From: Variovorax sp. dw_308
Lineage (GTDB): Bacteria > Pseudomonadota > Gammaproteobacteria > Burkholderiales > Burkholderiaceae_C
Length of the DNA stretch: 64,000 nt
Assembly: GCF_019207085.1 (NCBI RefSeq)
Contig: NZ_JAATOM010000002.1
Location: 186,001 to 250,000, forward strand
Direction of reading: 5' to 3'
Below are positions 1 through 8,290 of this stretch, in pieces. Both the position numbers and the translations under genes were made by a program. How positions within the stretch are numbered: the stretch's first letter is position 1; every line of letters begins with the position of its first letter. The notes below the pieces were generated by a model that was not told where the DNA came from, made no database searches, and saw nothing but the letters and a program-made list of their open reading frames with translations.

Positions 1-359
1 CCGGCGGTGATCTTGACGTTGCGCATCCAGGAGTAGGAGGTGCCGGCCATGGTGGAGCAGAACACCAGGAAGATGATCCCGGCGATCATGTTCACGTAGG
101 TGGAGATCAACGCGAGGCCGCAGAGGCTCGCCATGATGATCGCGATGTTCCTGAAGTTGAGGTTCAGCTTGACCGAGTCGACGAAGAAGGCCCGGATCAG
201 CGAGACCAGGCCGATGACGAACAACAGCGAGCTGATCATGGCGGGGAACAAGCCCGGCCCCGCGCGGCTGAAGTCGCCGATCGGATAACGCAATGATTGC
301 AGGCCGAAGGCCAGCGCAATCGCCATGAGGAAGATTCCCCTGACTATGTTTCTGTTCAT
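1..359 (-). CDS. tctB: TctB-family small permease of a tripartite tricarboxylate transporter (partial, C-terminus off the left edge)
   Basis: Only the first 119 codons are present; the gene runs out of the window. The start is the ATG at 359, giving MNRNIVRGIFLMAIALAF and then a short periplasmic stretch with GDFSRAGPGLFP, which is typical of TctB. Three to four hydrophobic helices are visible. TctB is the four-helix inner-membrane subunit that works with the large permease TctA and a periplasmic Bug/TctC receptor to import carboxylates. The matching tctA would be expected just beyond the left edge. The Bug receptors at 1991-2965 and 11758-12717 could supply it, but they sit in a separate transcription unit. 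Confidence 0.8.
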   Translation of the reverse strand, partial: MNRNIVRGIFLMAIALAFGLQSLRYPIGDFSRAGPGLFPAMISSLLFVIGLVSLIRAFFVDSVKLNLNFRNIAIIMASLCGLALISTYVNMIAGIIFLVFCSTMAGTSYSWMRNVKITA

Positions 360-543
360 ATGCACAACGAGTTGTCTCCGGTAATTGACACCCTCGCCAG
401 TCAGGCCGGAACGATCGGCCATTCACCAGCTGGGATAACTCGATGTTCCTGCGTGGAGCCTGACCGAACTCTGACGGGAACCTGAGGGGAATTACTTATC
501 GCGGGGTCCTGGATTGGAGAATTTCTGCTTGCGCTTGACTTTT

Positions 544-559
544 GTATCCATATGGATAC
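544..559. promoter_or_regulatory. Perfect 16-bp palindrome over the toxin start codon, likely operator
   Basis: GTATCCATATGGATAC is a perfect inverted repeat. The toxin ATG (552-554) is inside its right half. A TTGACT hexamer lies at 535-540. Type II antitoxins usually repress their own operon through such palindromes, so binding by the antitoxin at 868-1158 is the natural inference. No Shine-Dalgarno sequence precedes the ATG, so translation may be leaderless. Confidence 0.6.
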
Positions 560-866
560 GATTCATCCCGTAGTCACTTTCCTGCGGACTTCAGAATTCG
601 ACGCTTGGCTGAGCGCATTGCGTGACCCAGCGGGCCGTGCCCGAGTCATTGCCCGAATTCGGTCGGCCGAGCTAGGAAGTTTTGGTGACTGTGAACCCGT
701 GGGCACTGGCATCTCGGAGATGCGAATACACGTCGGGGCAGGCTACAGGGTTTACTTCGCTCGCAAGGGCGACGTCGTGTACCTGCTGTTGTGCGGTGGC
801 AGCAAATCGACCCAGTCGCGGGACATCAAGCGGGCCAAGGCGCTCTTGGCGAGCATGGGGATCTGA
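552..866 (+). CDS. RelE/ParE-superfamily toxin, phage Gp49-like (addiction module killer protein)
   Basis: This 104-residue basic protein matches the Gp49-like/HigB addiction-module killer family. An early FLRTSEFDAWLSALRD segment is followed by AGYRVYFARKGDVVYLLLCGGSKSTQSRDIKRAK; the last two parts (GYRVYF and GGSKSTQ..DI..A) are family hallmarks. Members are usually ribosome-dependent mRNA endonucleases, but activity cannot be read from sequence alone. The gene order is toxin first, antitoxin second, as is usual for this subfamily. The stop codon ends one base before the antitoxin ATG, so the pair is surely co-transcribed. The start codon lies inside a palindromic operator (544-559). Confidence 0.85.
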   Translation: MDTIHPVVTFLRTSEFDAWLSALRDPAGRARVIARIRSAELGSFGDCEPVGTGISEMRIHVGAGYRVYFARKGDVVYLLLCGGSKSTQSRDIKRAKALLASMGI

Positions 867-867
867 T

Positions 868-1158
868 ATGAAAAACGTTGCTGCATTTGATGCCGCCGAT
901 TACCTGGATACGGACGAAGTCATCGCGGAATACATCAATGCCGCCTTGGAGGACGAGAATCCCGCCGTCTTTCTCCAGGCCATTGCCGATGTTGCGAAGG
1001 CGCGCGGAATGTCCCGACTGGCCAAGGACGCCGGTCTTGGGCGCGAGAGCCTCTACAAGGCGCTGGCACCTGGCGCCAAACCGCGCTATGACACAGTTCT
1101 CAGACTTCTGCGAGCCTTGGGGGTGGAACTCCACGCCACGCCTTCTCATTCCGCATAG
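868..1158 (+). CDS. Xre-type antitoxin of the Gp49-like toxin (addiction module antidote protein)
   Basis: This 96-residue protein starts at the ATG one base after the toxin stop; longer upstream reading merely overlaps the toxin in another frame. It has the antidote-family layout: an N-terminal DAADYLDTDEVIAEYINAAL segment, then a helix-turn-helix built around AKARGMSRLAKDAGLGRESLYKAL, and a final RLLRALGVEL. It should neutralise the preceding toxin by direct binding and repress the operon at the 544-559 palindrome. Length and residues are normal for the family, with no sign of decay. Confidence 0.87.
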   Translation: MKNVAAFDAADYLDTDEVIAEYINAALEDENPAVFLQAIADVAKARGMSRLAKDAGLGRESLYKALAPGAKPRYDTVLRLLRALGVELHATPSHSA

Positions 1159-1242
1159 GCTGAGTCCGGCGGGATTTCCGGTCAACAGTCGCCGCTCGCC
1201 TTGCCGATCAGCCGTCCCATGTGGAGTGTCTCCGTGGTTCGA

Positions 1243-1932
1243 TCAGGCCGGCTGCATGCCGTGCCTTCGCTTGGCATCGGCACAGTCTTCCGAGTCCATG
1301 AAGTCGAGCAAGGCGCGCACCGCCTCCGATTGCGCGCCTCCAATGCCTGGGGCGGCGGAGAAGATCGTCGTGATCTGGCTCTCGGCTGGCAAGGGGCCGA
1401 TGAGGTCGATGCCCGCGAGGCCGATGAGTTCGCTCATCTGCTGGAAGCCCAGCGCCGCCTCACCCCGTGCAATCAGCAAGCCGACCGGCACGCCGGGAGG
1501 CGCCTGCACCAGCCGTCCCTGCAACTCGGCCTCGATGCCCCAGCGCTGGAACATCGCCATCAGCGCCACGCCGCTGGGCCCCGTCGAATAGGCGACGATG
1601 GAAGCCTCGCGCACCGCCCTCCGCAGTGCGTCCCCGGTGGAAATATCCGGCCGCGCCGCGCCCGCGCGCACCGCCACGCCCACGCCGGAGCGAACCAGGT
1701 CGACCTTGCCGGCCCCATCGAGCCGGCCTGCGTCGACGAGCTTGTCGATGGCATCCGAAGCCAGCGCCACCACGTCGAACACCTCGCCCGCCGCCACCCG
1801 CCGCGCCGCTTCGACGCCTCCGACCGCCTCGACCGAGACAGCCACGCCGCTGCGTTGCGCATGAGCCGCCGCGAGTTCCTCCAGCAACCCCTTCGTGGCC
1901 ATCGAGCAGATGAACCTGATCGCATTCCTCAT
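1243..1932 (-). CDS. ModA-like substrate-binding domain protein without a signal peptide
   Basis: This 229-residue protein resembles the periplasmic binding domain of the molybdate-binding (ModA/ExbP-like) family: GVEAARRVAAGEVFDVVALASDAIDKLVDAGRL and later VAYSTGPSGVALMAMFQRWGI. The N-terminus (MRNAIRFICSMATKGLLEELA) goes straight into the fold; no hydrophobic signal segment or lipobox is seen. It is the last gene of the 17-gene minus-strand run, 58 bp after the Bug receptor gene. No ModBC components are nearby. It could be a cytoplasmic ligand-sensing protein or a receptor with a mis-set start. The ligand is unknown. Confidence 0.65.
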   Translation of the reverse strand: MRNAIRFICSMATKGLLEELAAAHAQRSGVAVSVEAVGGVEAARRVAAGEVFDVVALASDAIDKLVDAGRLDGAGKVDLVRSGVGVAVRAGAARPDISTGDALRRAVREASIVAYSTGPSGVALMAMFQRWGIEAELQGRLVQAPPGVPVGLLIARGEAALGFQQMSELIGLAGIDLIGPLPAESQITTIFSAAPGIGGAQSEAVRALLDFMDSEDCADAKRRHGMQPA

Positions 1933-1990
1933 ACCGTCTCCTGGGTGGCGTGCGCCGCCTTGATCCCCGGCGCCCGGCGCTTGAGCCTTT

Positions 1991-2965
1991 TCAATCGGGC
2001 TTGATGCTGGCGTCGCGGATCAGCTTGCCGTAGCGCGCAGCGTCGCTCTTGAGCAGCTTCTCGAACTGCGCCGTCGGCCCGGGCAGCGGCACGCCGCCGG
2101 CCGCGGCCAGTTGCTCCTTCACCTCCGCCGACTGGATCGCCTTCTGCACCGCGTCGTGCAACTTGGCCAGGACGGGTGCAGGCAAGCCGGCCGGCGCGAC
2201 AAAGCCGTACCAGACGCTGGCTTCGAAACCCGGATAGCCAGACTCGGCCACCGTCGGCACGCCCGGCAGCACGGCCGACCGGTCAGCGCTCATCACGGCG
2301 AGCACGCGCAGCTTGCCGGACTTGGCCAGCGGCAGCACCTCCAGCGCATTGACGGCCACCACGTCGACATGGCCGCCGAGCACATCTGTGAGCGCCTGCG
2401 CGCCACCCTTGTAAGGCACATGGGTCAACTGCAGGCCGGCGGTGTGCTGGAACAGTTCCATCGCCAGGTGCGGCGTGGAGCCATTGCCCGGCGTGGCGAC
2501 GCGGATGCTGTCCGGCCTGGCCTTGGCCGTCGCGACCAGTTGCGCGAGCGTCTTGATCGGCGAGCCCTCGCCCACCGCGAACACCACCGGCACGCGGCCG
2601 ACCAGCGCGATCGGCGTGAACTCGCGGTCGAGGTCATACGGCGCGGGCTGGAACAGCGAAGGGTTCACCGCCAGCGCATTGGCCGCCAGCAGCAAGGTGT
2701 AGCCATCCGGCGCGCTGGTGGTGAGCGCCTTCACCGCGATATTGGTGCCGGCGCCCGGCCTGTTCTCCACCACCACCGGCTGGCCCAGGGTCACGGCCAT
2801 GCGCTGCCCGACCGAGCGCGCAATGGCATCGACCGCGCCGCCCGCGCTGTAGCCGACCAGGATCCTGATGGGCTTGCTGGGGTACGCGTCGGCTGCGACG
2901 GCAACGGTGCCGAGTGGGAGGAGCGCAGCAAGCGCGAGGGCGCAGCGGGCGAGGAGTGATTTCAT
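1991..2965 (-). CDS. Bug/TctC-family periplasmic receptor (first copy)
   Basis: This 324-residue extracytoplasmic receptor starts at the ATG at 2965, which opens a normal signal peptide (MKSLLARCALALAALLPLGTV..A). The mature part shows Bug signatures: YPSKPIRILVGYSAGGAVDAIAR near the N-terminus, VVVENRPGAGTNIAVKAL, and LTHVPYKGGAQALTDVLGGHVD. Bug receptors bind carboxylates, amino acids or nicotinate-like ligands and serve TctAB permeases. No permease is encoded in this run, so it may work with the tctB product at the left edge. It lies near the distal end of the catabolic operon. Confidence 0.88.
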   Translation of the reverse strand: MKSLLARCALALAALLPLGTVAVAADAYPSKPIRILVGYSAGGAVDAIARSVGQRMAVTLGQPVVVENRPGAGTNIAVKALTTSAPDGYTLLLAANALAVNPSLFQPAPYDLDREFTPIALVGRVPVVFAVGEGSPIKTLAQLVATAKARPDSIRVATPGNGSTPHLAMELFQHTAGLQLTHVPYKGGAQALTDVLGGHVDVVAVNALEVLPLAKSGKLRVLAVMSADRSAVLPGVPTVAESGYPGFEASVWYGFVAPAGLPAPVLAKLHDAVQKAIQSAEVKEQLAAAGGVPLPGPTAQFEKLLKSDAARYGKLIRDASIKPD

Positions 2966-3053
2966 GGCATGTCTCGAATCGTGATGTGCGGCCAGTGTCG
3001 AGTCCAATGCCGTTGCGTGGCGTGAATTCGGCTTGGCTTGCCTTCACACTTTT

Positions 3054-3320
3054 TTATCGAAGGGGATCGATGCCAGGCCGATGCAGCGACACCGGAATCT
3101 CGTAGAGTGCCAGCATGCCGAGCACATGGCCTATCGCGACGCCCGGCTCGCCCGATTCGATGCGCGCGATCGTCTGGACGTGCACGCCAAGCCGCGCGGC
3201 CGCCGCGGCCTGGCCCTCGCCGGCAGCAATGCGGCCCTGCCTTGCCGCAGCGCCCATGTCCTTGATGGCGCGCAGCGCGTCGTCGTGGATGTCGACAGAG
3301 ATTCGTTTGCCTTGGGCCAT
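3054..3320 (-). CDS. Small helix-turn-helix (Xre-like) protein
   Basis: This 88-residue protein starts at MAQGKRISVDIHDDALRAI; the longer upstream frame overlaps the lyase gene and is not convincing. A helix-turn-helix is readable in GQAAAAARLGVHVQTIARIESGEPGVAIGHVLGMLALYEI, the Xre pattern with short helices. It lies 20 bp downstream of the lyase gene inside the minus-strand run, so it may be a local co-regulator of the catabolic operon or an orphan antitoxin-like protein. No toxin partner is visible beside it. Confidence 0.6.
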   Translation of the reverse strand: MAQGKRISVDIHDDALRAIKDMGAAARQGRIAAGEGQAAAAARLGVHVQTIARIESGEPGVAIGHVLGMLALYEIPVSLHRPGIDPLR

Positions 3321-3340
3321 CGGCGCATTGTCCCCGAGCG

Positions 3341-4204
3341 CTACTCGTACCGCTTGCCGAGCGCCATCAACGCCGGCGTCTCGATCACCTCGTTGAGCCC
3401 GTCGAAGTCGAGCATGCGCTCGCGCCACGGCTCGGTGGTGCGGTGCTGCTTCAGGCTCGCGTAGTAGCCCTGCAAGGTATGGACCACGGCACGCGCGGTG
3501 CCGCCCGGAAAGATCGCGATGCGAAAGCCGTGCGCCTGCAGCGCATCGGCATCCTGGATCGGGGTCTTGCCGCCTTCGACCATGTTGGCGAGCATGGGGA
3601 TGCGATGGGCGAAGCGGCGGCAGGCCGTATCCATCTGCCCAGGCGATCGCAATGCCTCGATGAAGAGTGCGTCGACGCCGGTCTCCAGGTATGCCTCGGC
3701 CCGGTCCAGCGCGGCCGCCAGGCCTTCGACGGCCACCGCGTCGGTGCGCGCAAGGATCAGCGTGTCGGCCGAGCTGCGGGCATCGAGCGCCGCCTTCAGC
3801 TTGCCGACCATCTCCTGCTGGCTCACCACGGTCTTGCCATCGAGGTGGCCGCAGCGCTTGGGGAAAGTCTGGTCCTCGATCTGGATCATCGCCGCGCCCG
3901 CGCGTTCGAAGCCGCGCACCGTGCGCTGCGTGTTGAGCGCATTGCCGAAGCCCGTATCGGCATCGATGATCACGGGCAGGCTCACGCGCTCGGTGATGCG
4001 GGCCAGCGCATCGGCGACCTCGGTGAAAGTGGTGAGGCCCACGTCGGAGCGGCCCAGCAGCGTGTACGCGATCGACGCGCCAGACAGGTACAGCGCCTCG
4101 AAGCCGGCCTGCTGCGCGACCAGCGCGCTCAGGGCGTCGTACACGCCGGGCGCCAGCACGATATCGCTCGACGCGAGGCGCGCCTTCAGGGTGATGTTGG
4201 CCAT
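3341..4204 (-). CDS. Isocitrate lyase/PEP mutase family carbon-carbon lyase (PrpB/dimethylmalate lyase-like)
   Basis: This 287-residue (beta/alpha)8 enzyme has the lyase-type hallmarks: the metal-binding DADTGFGN motif (D81, D83), IEDQ (E110, D111) and the catalytic loop PKRCGH with Cys118. That loop separates methylisocitrate lyase, isocitrate lyase and 2,3-dimethylmalate lyase from PEP mutases and plain hydrolases. It should split a 2-hydroxy-dicarboxylate into pyruvate or glyoxylate plus a smaller acid. The gene overlaps the FAD oxidoreductase gene by 19 bp. Its operon partner, the aconitase-family hydratase at 9975-11761, would make the hydroxylated substrate. The exact substrate is not determinable here. 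Confidence 0.85.
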   Translation of the reverse strand: MANITLKARLASSDIVLAPGVYDALSALVAQQAGFEALYLSGASIAYTLLGRSDVGLTTFTEVADALARITERVSLPVIIDADTGFGNALNTQRTVRGFERAGAAMIQIEDQTFPKRCGHLDGKTVVSQQEMVGKLKAALDARSSADTLILARTDAVAVEGLAAALDRAEAYLETGVDALFIEALRSPGQMDTACRRFAHRIPMLANMVEGGKTPIQDADALQAHGFRIAIFPGGTARAVVHTLQGYYASLKQHRTTEPWRERMLDFDGLNEVIETPALMALGKRYE

Positions 4205-5613
4205 GGCATTTGCTTCCTTGCTTTGATGATCAGCGCGGCCGCCGAGCGCGCCGCGATGTAGCCGCCGGCGACGGCGCTCAGCAGGCCGTTGCCCGAGAGG
4301 TAGCCCCAGACCACGTCGCCCGATACGCCCCCTGCCGCGCCGCCGGCCGCGAACAGGTTGGGCAGTGGCGAGCCATCCTGCCGGAGCACGCGGGTGTCGC
4401 TATCGATGTCGAGCCCGCCCTGCGTGTGGAACAGAGCGCCCGTGACCTTCACCGCGTAGAAAGGCGCATCGAGCCCGCGCTTGAAGACGCGTCCATCCGC
4501 CTGCGGCGCGGCGCCTCGCATGGCATCCAGCGTGCCTTGCAACACGGACGCATCGCAACCCATGCATGCCGCCAATCCGGCCACCGAATCGAAGCGTCGC
4601 AACGCACCCGCAGCTTCTGCTTCGCAGAAATCCGGGAAGCCGCGCGCCAGCGCCAGCAAGGGCGGATCGAACACGTTCCACGCGATGCCGCCCGGCTGCG
4701 AGAGCACATGCACGGCCGCTTCCGAGTAACCCTGCGTCTCGTCATGAAAGCGCCGCCCTTCCCTGTTGACCTGGATGCCGCCTTCCATCATCACGGCCCA
4801 TGTCATCAGCGCGCCCTGCGGCGTGACCCACGAGCCGTGCCCCTGGTAGCCGCCAAGGTCGCGCAGGCGCGCGCCCAGCGCTTCACCCCAGAGGATGGCG
4901 CTGCCGTCGTTGCCCACGTGTCCGCCGAATGTCGCGTCGGCCATTTCGGGGAGCAGGCTGCGCACCATCTCCGGATTGCCTCCGAAGCCGTTGCAGGCCA
5001 GCACGAGCGCATCGCAACCCAGCCGCTCTTCCTGACCGTCGGGGCGCAGGTAGCCGACGCCGATGGCGCGGTCGTCGGCGTCGAACCAGAGGCTTTCCAC
5101 CACGGCTTGCGTCAGCACCGGAATGCCGGCCGCATCGACGGCAGACTGCAGGGCCGCCATCAGTGCGGTGCCCGTTTTCTGCCCCATCGAATGCATGCGA
5201 TGCACGCTGTGTCCCGGATAGAGAAAGCCGTCGAGCAGCATCCATTCGAGGCCATGCCGCTCCTGCAACGCATCGAGCGCAGGGCCGATGGAACGCGCGT
5301 ACGCATCCACCAGCGCAGGCATGGCGCGGCCATGCGCCTTGGCCTGGATGTCCCGAGCGAACAGCCCGGCGCTGTCCTCGACACCCCGCGCTCGCTGCGC
5401 ACGCGTGCCCGGCGCAGGTATGAAGCCGGAGGACAGCGCGGTCGAGCCGCCCGGCGCCGCGTCACGCTCCAGCACCACGCAGTCGATGCCCGCGTCATGC
5501 AGCATCAACGCCGCCGTGAGCCCGCAGGCGCCGCCACCCACGATGGCCACGCTGGCATGCACCTGCGCATCAATGCGGGACGCCCGGCGAATGCTGCGAT
5601 GCGGCGTCGTCAT
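4186..5613 (-). CDS. FAD-dependent oxidoreductase, fumarate reductase/3-ketosteroid dehydrogenase-like
   Basis: This 475-residue flavoprotein starts at MTTPHRSIRR; the ATGA at 5610-5613 couples it to the upstream gene. A Rossmann FAD site VAIVGGGACGLTAALMLHDAG lies near residues 23-43, followed by the GGSTALSSG flavin-contact segment. The C-terminus carries the ribityl-binding pattern of the family (LPNLFAAGGAAGGVSGDVVWGYLSGNGLLSAV). Members reduce or oxidise activated C-C double bonds. There is no flavocytochrome domain and no signal peptide, so it should be cytoplasmic. In this operon it may add or remove the double bond of the ring or diacid intermediate; the substrate is inferred only. 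Confidence 0.8.
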   Translation of the reverse strand: MTTPHRSIRRASRIDAQVHASVAIVGGGACGLTAALMLHDAGIDCVVLERDAAPGGSTALSSGFIPAPGTRAQRARGVEDSAGLFARDIQAKAHGRAMPALVDAYARSIGPALDALQERHGLEWMLLDGFLYPGHSVHRMHSMGQKTGTALMAALQSAVDAAGIPVLTQAVVESLWFDADDRAIGVGYLRPDGQEERLGCDALVLACNGFGGNPEMVRSLLPEMADATFGGHVGNDGSAILWGEALGARLRDLGGYQGHGSWVTPQGALMTWAVMMEGGIQVNREGRRFHDETQGYSEAAVHVLSQPGGIAWNVFDPPLLALARGFPDFCEAEAAGALRRFDSVAGLAACMGCDASVLQGTLDAMRGAAPQADGRVFKRGLDAPFYAVKVTGALFHTQGGLDIDSDTRVLRQDGSPLPNLFAAGGAAGGVSGDVVWGYLSGNGLLSAVAGGYIAARSAAALIIKARKQMPWPTSP

Positions 5614-6227
5614 TCCAGCAGCTGGACGAAGCCGGCGCAGTCGGTCACCTCCGCCACGTTGCGCATGTCGGCGAGCGAGACCTCGTGCCGTTCCACGCCG
5701 AAGGCCGCGCAGCCGTCGTCCAGCACCAGCGTCCGGTAGTCGCGCATGTGCGCATCGCGCACGGTGCTGGCCACGCCGCCGTTGGTGACGATGCCGCATA
5801 CGGCCACCGTGTCGATGCCGCCCCGGCGCAACACCCAGTCGAGTTGCGTGTGGAAGAAGGCCGAATAGGCCACCTTGCAGACCACCAGGTCGACCAGTTC
5901 CTCCAGTTCGTCCACGTTCTCCTGGCCCCAACTGCCGGGCGCGAAGTCGCCCTTCTTCAAATAAGGGCGCAATGCTCTCAGATGCGGCGACACCATCGGC
6001 TCACCGGTCGGATCGGGCCACAGCGTGAACTGGCTCGCAGCCACCATGCCGCCCGCGGCCTTGAGCGCACGCGCCACCTCGGCAACGCGCGCGGGCAGCA
6101 ACAAGGCCGGCGGATTCGAGTCGCCACCGCGCGCATAGGCGCCTTCGGGATGCAGGAAGTCGTTCTGCAGGTCGATGATGACCAGCGCCGTGTTCCGCGC
6201 GACGACGGGCATGGGGTGCGCGCTCAT
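5610..6227 (-). CDS. Isochorismatase-fold hydrolase-like protein lacking the usual catalytic cysteine
   Basis: This 205-residue protein starts at the ATG at 6227 inside an ATGA overlap with hyuA. It has the cysteine-hydrolase fold signature VIIDLQNDF with Asp19 and the active-site Lys118 (VVCKVAYSAFF). The nucleophile loop, normally T-N-x-C-V, reads T148-N-G-G151-V, so the Cys is a Gly as in true isochorismatases. Nicotinamidases, N-carbamoylsarcosine amidases and ureidoacrylate amidases in this fold all need the Cys. Its place directly after hydantoinase genes suggests an amidase or decarbamoylase role, but the missing residue argues for other chemistry. Confidence 0.8.
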   Translation of the reverse strand: MSAHPMPVVARNTALVIIDLQNDFLHPEGAYARGGDSNPPALLLPARVAEVARALKAAGGMVAASQFTLWPDPTGEPMVSPHLRALRPYLKKGDFAPGSWGQENVDELEELVDLVVCKVAYSAFFHTQLDWVLRRGGIDTVAVCGIVTNGGVASTVRDAHMRDYRTLVLDDGCAAFGVERHEVSLADMRNVAEVTDCAGFVQLLE

Positions 6228-8290
6228 TTCAGGCTCACCAGCAGATTGCCGAAGGCATCGACCTCGGCCTGGAAGCCGGGCTCCAGCCACACGGTGGTGT
6301 CGGCCTGTTCCAGGATCGCCGGGCCATCGACCCGCGCGCCCACCGGCAAGTCGAGCCGCGCAAAGCGCAGCGCTTCATGCCATTCGCCATGATGGAACAC
6401 GCGTTGCGTGCCCAGCGGCTCGGTGCAGCCGACGCCATGGGGCGCGAGCACGGCCAGGTCGAACTTGGGCCGCACGCCGATACGCGCATAGCGCAGGTTC
6501 ATCACGCGGATGGCGATGCCGTCGAGCACGCGGCCAAAGGCCGATGCATAGGCCTGCTCGAATGCGTGCTGGATGCCATCGCGCGTGAGCGTTGCCGTGC
6601 TGTCTTGCGCCATGGGCACCGGCAGCGTGTGCGTCTGCCCGGCATAGAGCATGTCGAAGGCCACCATCTCGCGCACCTCGTCGAAACGCACGCCCGACGA
6701 TTCCAGTCGCTGCTGGCACGATGCCGACAGCTCGGCGATCCGCCGCCCGACTTCGCCGACATCGAGTTCGTCCAGCGGCTTGTTGAGCGTCTGCACCGCG
6801 TCGTGCCGCATGTCGGCGATCACGCAGCCCAGCGCCGACGTCACGCCGGGGTAGCGCGGCACGATGCCCGTGGTCACGCCGACCTCGCGCATCATGGCGC
6901 AGACATGCAGCGCGCCGCCGCCGCCGAAGGGCATGTAGGCGAAGCGGCGCGGATCGTGGCCCTTCTCGATCGACACCAACCGGATCGCACCGGCCATGCG
7001 CGCGTTGGCCACGGTGAGGATCGCCTCGGCCGCCGCGTACACGTCCAGTCCCAGCGGCCCGGCCACATGGTCCTCGATGGCCTGCCGCGACTTCTGCGCA
7101 TCCAGCGCCGCGAGCAGGCCGCCACCGAGCGGCCTGTCCGCCGCGATGCGGCCCAGCAGCACGTTGGCATCGGTCACGGTCGGGCGCATGTTGCCGCGGC
7201 CATAGCACGCCGGCCCCGGCACGCTGCCGGCCGATTCGGGCCCGACCTGCAGCATGGCGCTCGCATCCACCGACGCGATCGAGCCGCCACCCGCGCCGAT
7301 GGTCTCGATCTGGATCATCGGCGAGCGGATCACCATGCCGAACTCGATGGCCGTCTGCGCCGCGAGCGCGGCCTCGCCACTGGCCACCAGCGACACGTCG
7401 AAGGAGGTGCCTCCCATGTCCCCGGTGATCACGTTCGGAAAGCCGGCTGCGCGCGCAATGGCGGCGCAGGCGATCACGCCCGCGGCCGGGCCTGACAGCG
7501 CGGTGCGCACCGGCAGGTCGCTCGCGGTCTGGCGCGACATGACCCCGCCGTTGCTCTGCACCACCAGCAGCTCGCCGGCGAAGCCGTGCGCGCGCAGGTC
7601 GGATTCGAGACGTTCAAGGTACTTGCCGACCACGGGCTGCAACGCGGCGTTGAGCGTGGCCGTCGAGCAGCGCTCGAACTCGCGGATCTCGGGCAGCACT
7701 TCGCAGGCCGAGGTCACGTGCGGGTTGGGCCACAGCGCGCGCACGGCCGCGACGGCGAGGCGTTCGTTTTCCGGGTTGGCATAGGTGTTGATGAAGAACA
7801 CGCAGACCGCCTCGCAACCGGCGTCGAGCAAGGCGCGGGTCTCGGCGCGCACCTGTTCGAGGTCGACCGCCGTGTGCAGCGTGCCGTCGGCCAGCACGCG
7901 CTCATCGACCTCGCGGCGCAGTTCGCGCGGCACGATCGGCACGAAGCTGCCGCGCAGGCCCCAGGTCTGCGGCCGGTCGCGCCGGCGCATCTCCAGCACG
8001 TCCCTGAATCCGCGCGTCGTGATGATGCCGGTGCGGGCCACCTTGCGTTCCAGCAGGGCGTTGGTGCCGACCGTGGTGCCATGCACGATGGTCGAGATGG
8101 CCGCGGCCGAATCGGCCACGCGCGCCACGCCGTTCATGAAGCCGCGCGCTTCCTCGCCGCGCGTCGACGGCACCTTGACGATGCGTGCCGTGCCCTCGGC
8201 TTCATCGAGCACGAAGAGGTCGGTGAAGGTTCCGCCGACATCGACGCCCACGATCAATGAGCGGTCCCTGCTTTCAACTGTTGCGTTCAT
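6224..8290 (-). CDS. hyuA: Hydantoinase/oxoprolinase family subunit A (ATP-dependent)
   Basis: This 688-residue protein carries the actin-like ATPase features of HyuA/5-oxoprolinase/acetone carboxylase beta: VGVDVGGTFTDLFVLD at residues 14-29, HGTTVGTNALLER, and the second phosphate site GDMGGTSFDVSLV. Length is normal for a free-standing A subunit. With the B subunit gene ending immediately upstream (no gap), it should form a heteromer that activates a cyclic amide or imide carbonyl with ATP and opens the ring. Known substrates in the family are 5-oxoproline, N-methylhydantoin, caprolactam and, for carboxylases, aryl ketones. Which applies here cannot be read directly. Confidence 0.92.
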   Translation of the reverse strand: MNATVESRDRSLIVGVDVGGTFTDLFVLDEAEGTARIVKVPSTRGEEARGFMNGVARVADSAAAISTIVHGTTVGTNALLERKVARTGIITTRGFRDVLEMRRRDRPQTWGLRGSFVPIVPRELRREVDERVLADGTLHTAVDLEQVRAETRALLDAGCEAVCVFFINTYANPENERLAVAAVRALWPNPHVTSACEVLPEIREFERCSTATLNAALQPVVGKYLERLESDLRAHGFAGELLVVQSNGGVMSRQTASDLPVRTALSGPAAGVIACAAIARAAGFPNVITGDMGGTSFDVSLVASGEAALAAQTAIEFGMVIRSPMIQIETIGAGGGSIASVDASAMLQVGPESAGSVPGPACYGRGNMRPTVTDANVLLGRIAADRPLGGGLLAALDAQKSRQAIEDHVAGPLGLDVYAAAEAILTVANARMAGAIRLVSIEKGHDPRRFAYMPFGGGGALHVCAMMREVGVTTGIVPRYPGVTSALGCVIADMRHDAVQTLNKPLDELDVGEVGRRIAELSASCQQRLESSGVRFDEVREMVAFDMLYAGQTHTLPVPMAQDSTATLTRDGIQHAFEQAYASAFGRVLDGIAIRVMNLRYARIGVRPKFDLAVLAPHGVGCTEPLGTQRVFHHGEWHEALRFARLDLPVGARVDGPAILEQADTTVWLEPGFQAEVDAFGNLLVSLK

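Noticed and set aside
535..562. TTGACT and TACGAT as a -35/-10 pair for the toxin operon
   Set aside because: Transcription would start inside the toxin gene, so the start codon would be lost; the pair may be fortuitous.
5614..5931. 106-codon upstream extension of the FAD oxidoreductase
   Set aside because: It is a shadow of the isochorismatase-fold gene, and the Rossmann motif follows the 5613 start directly.
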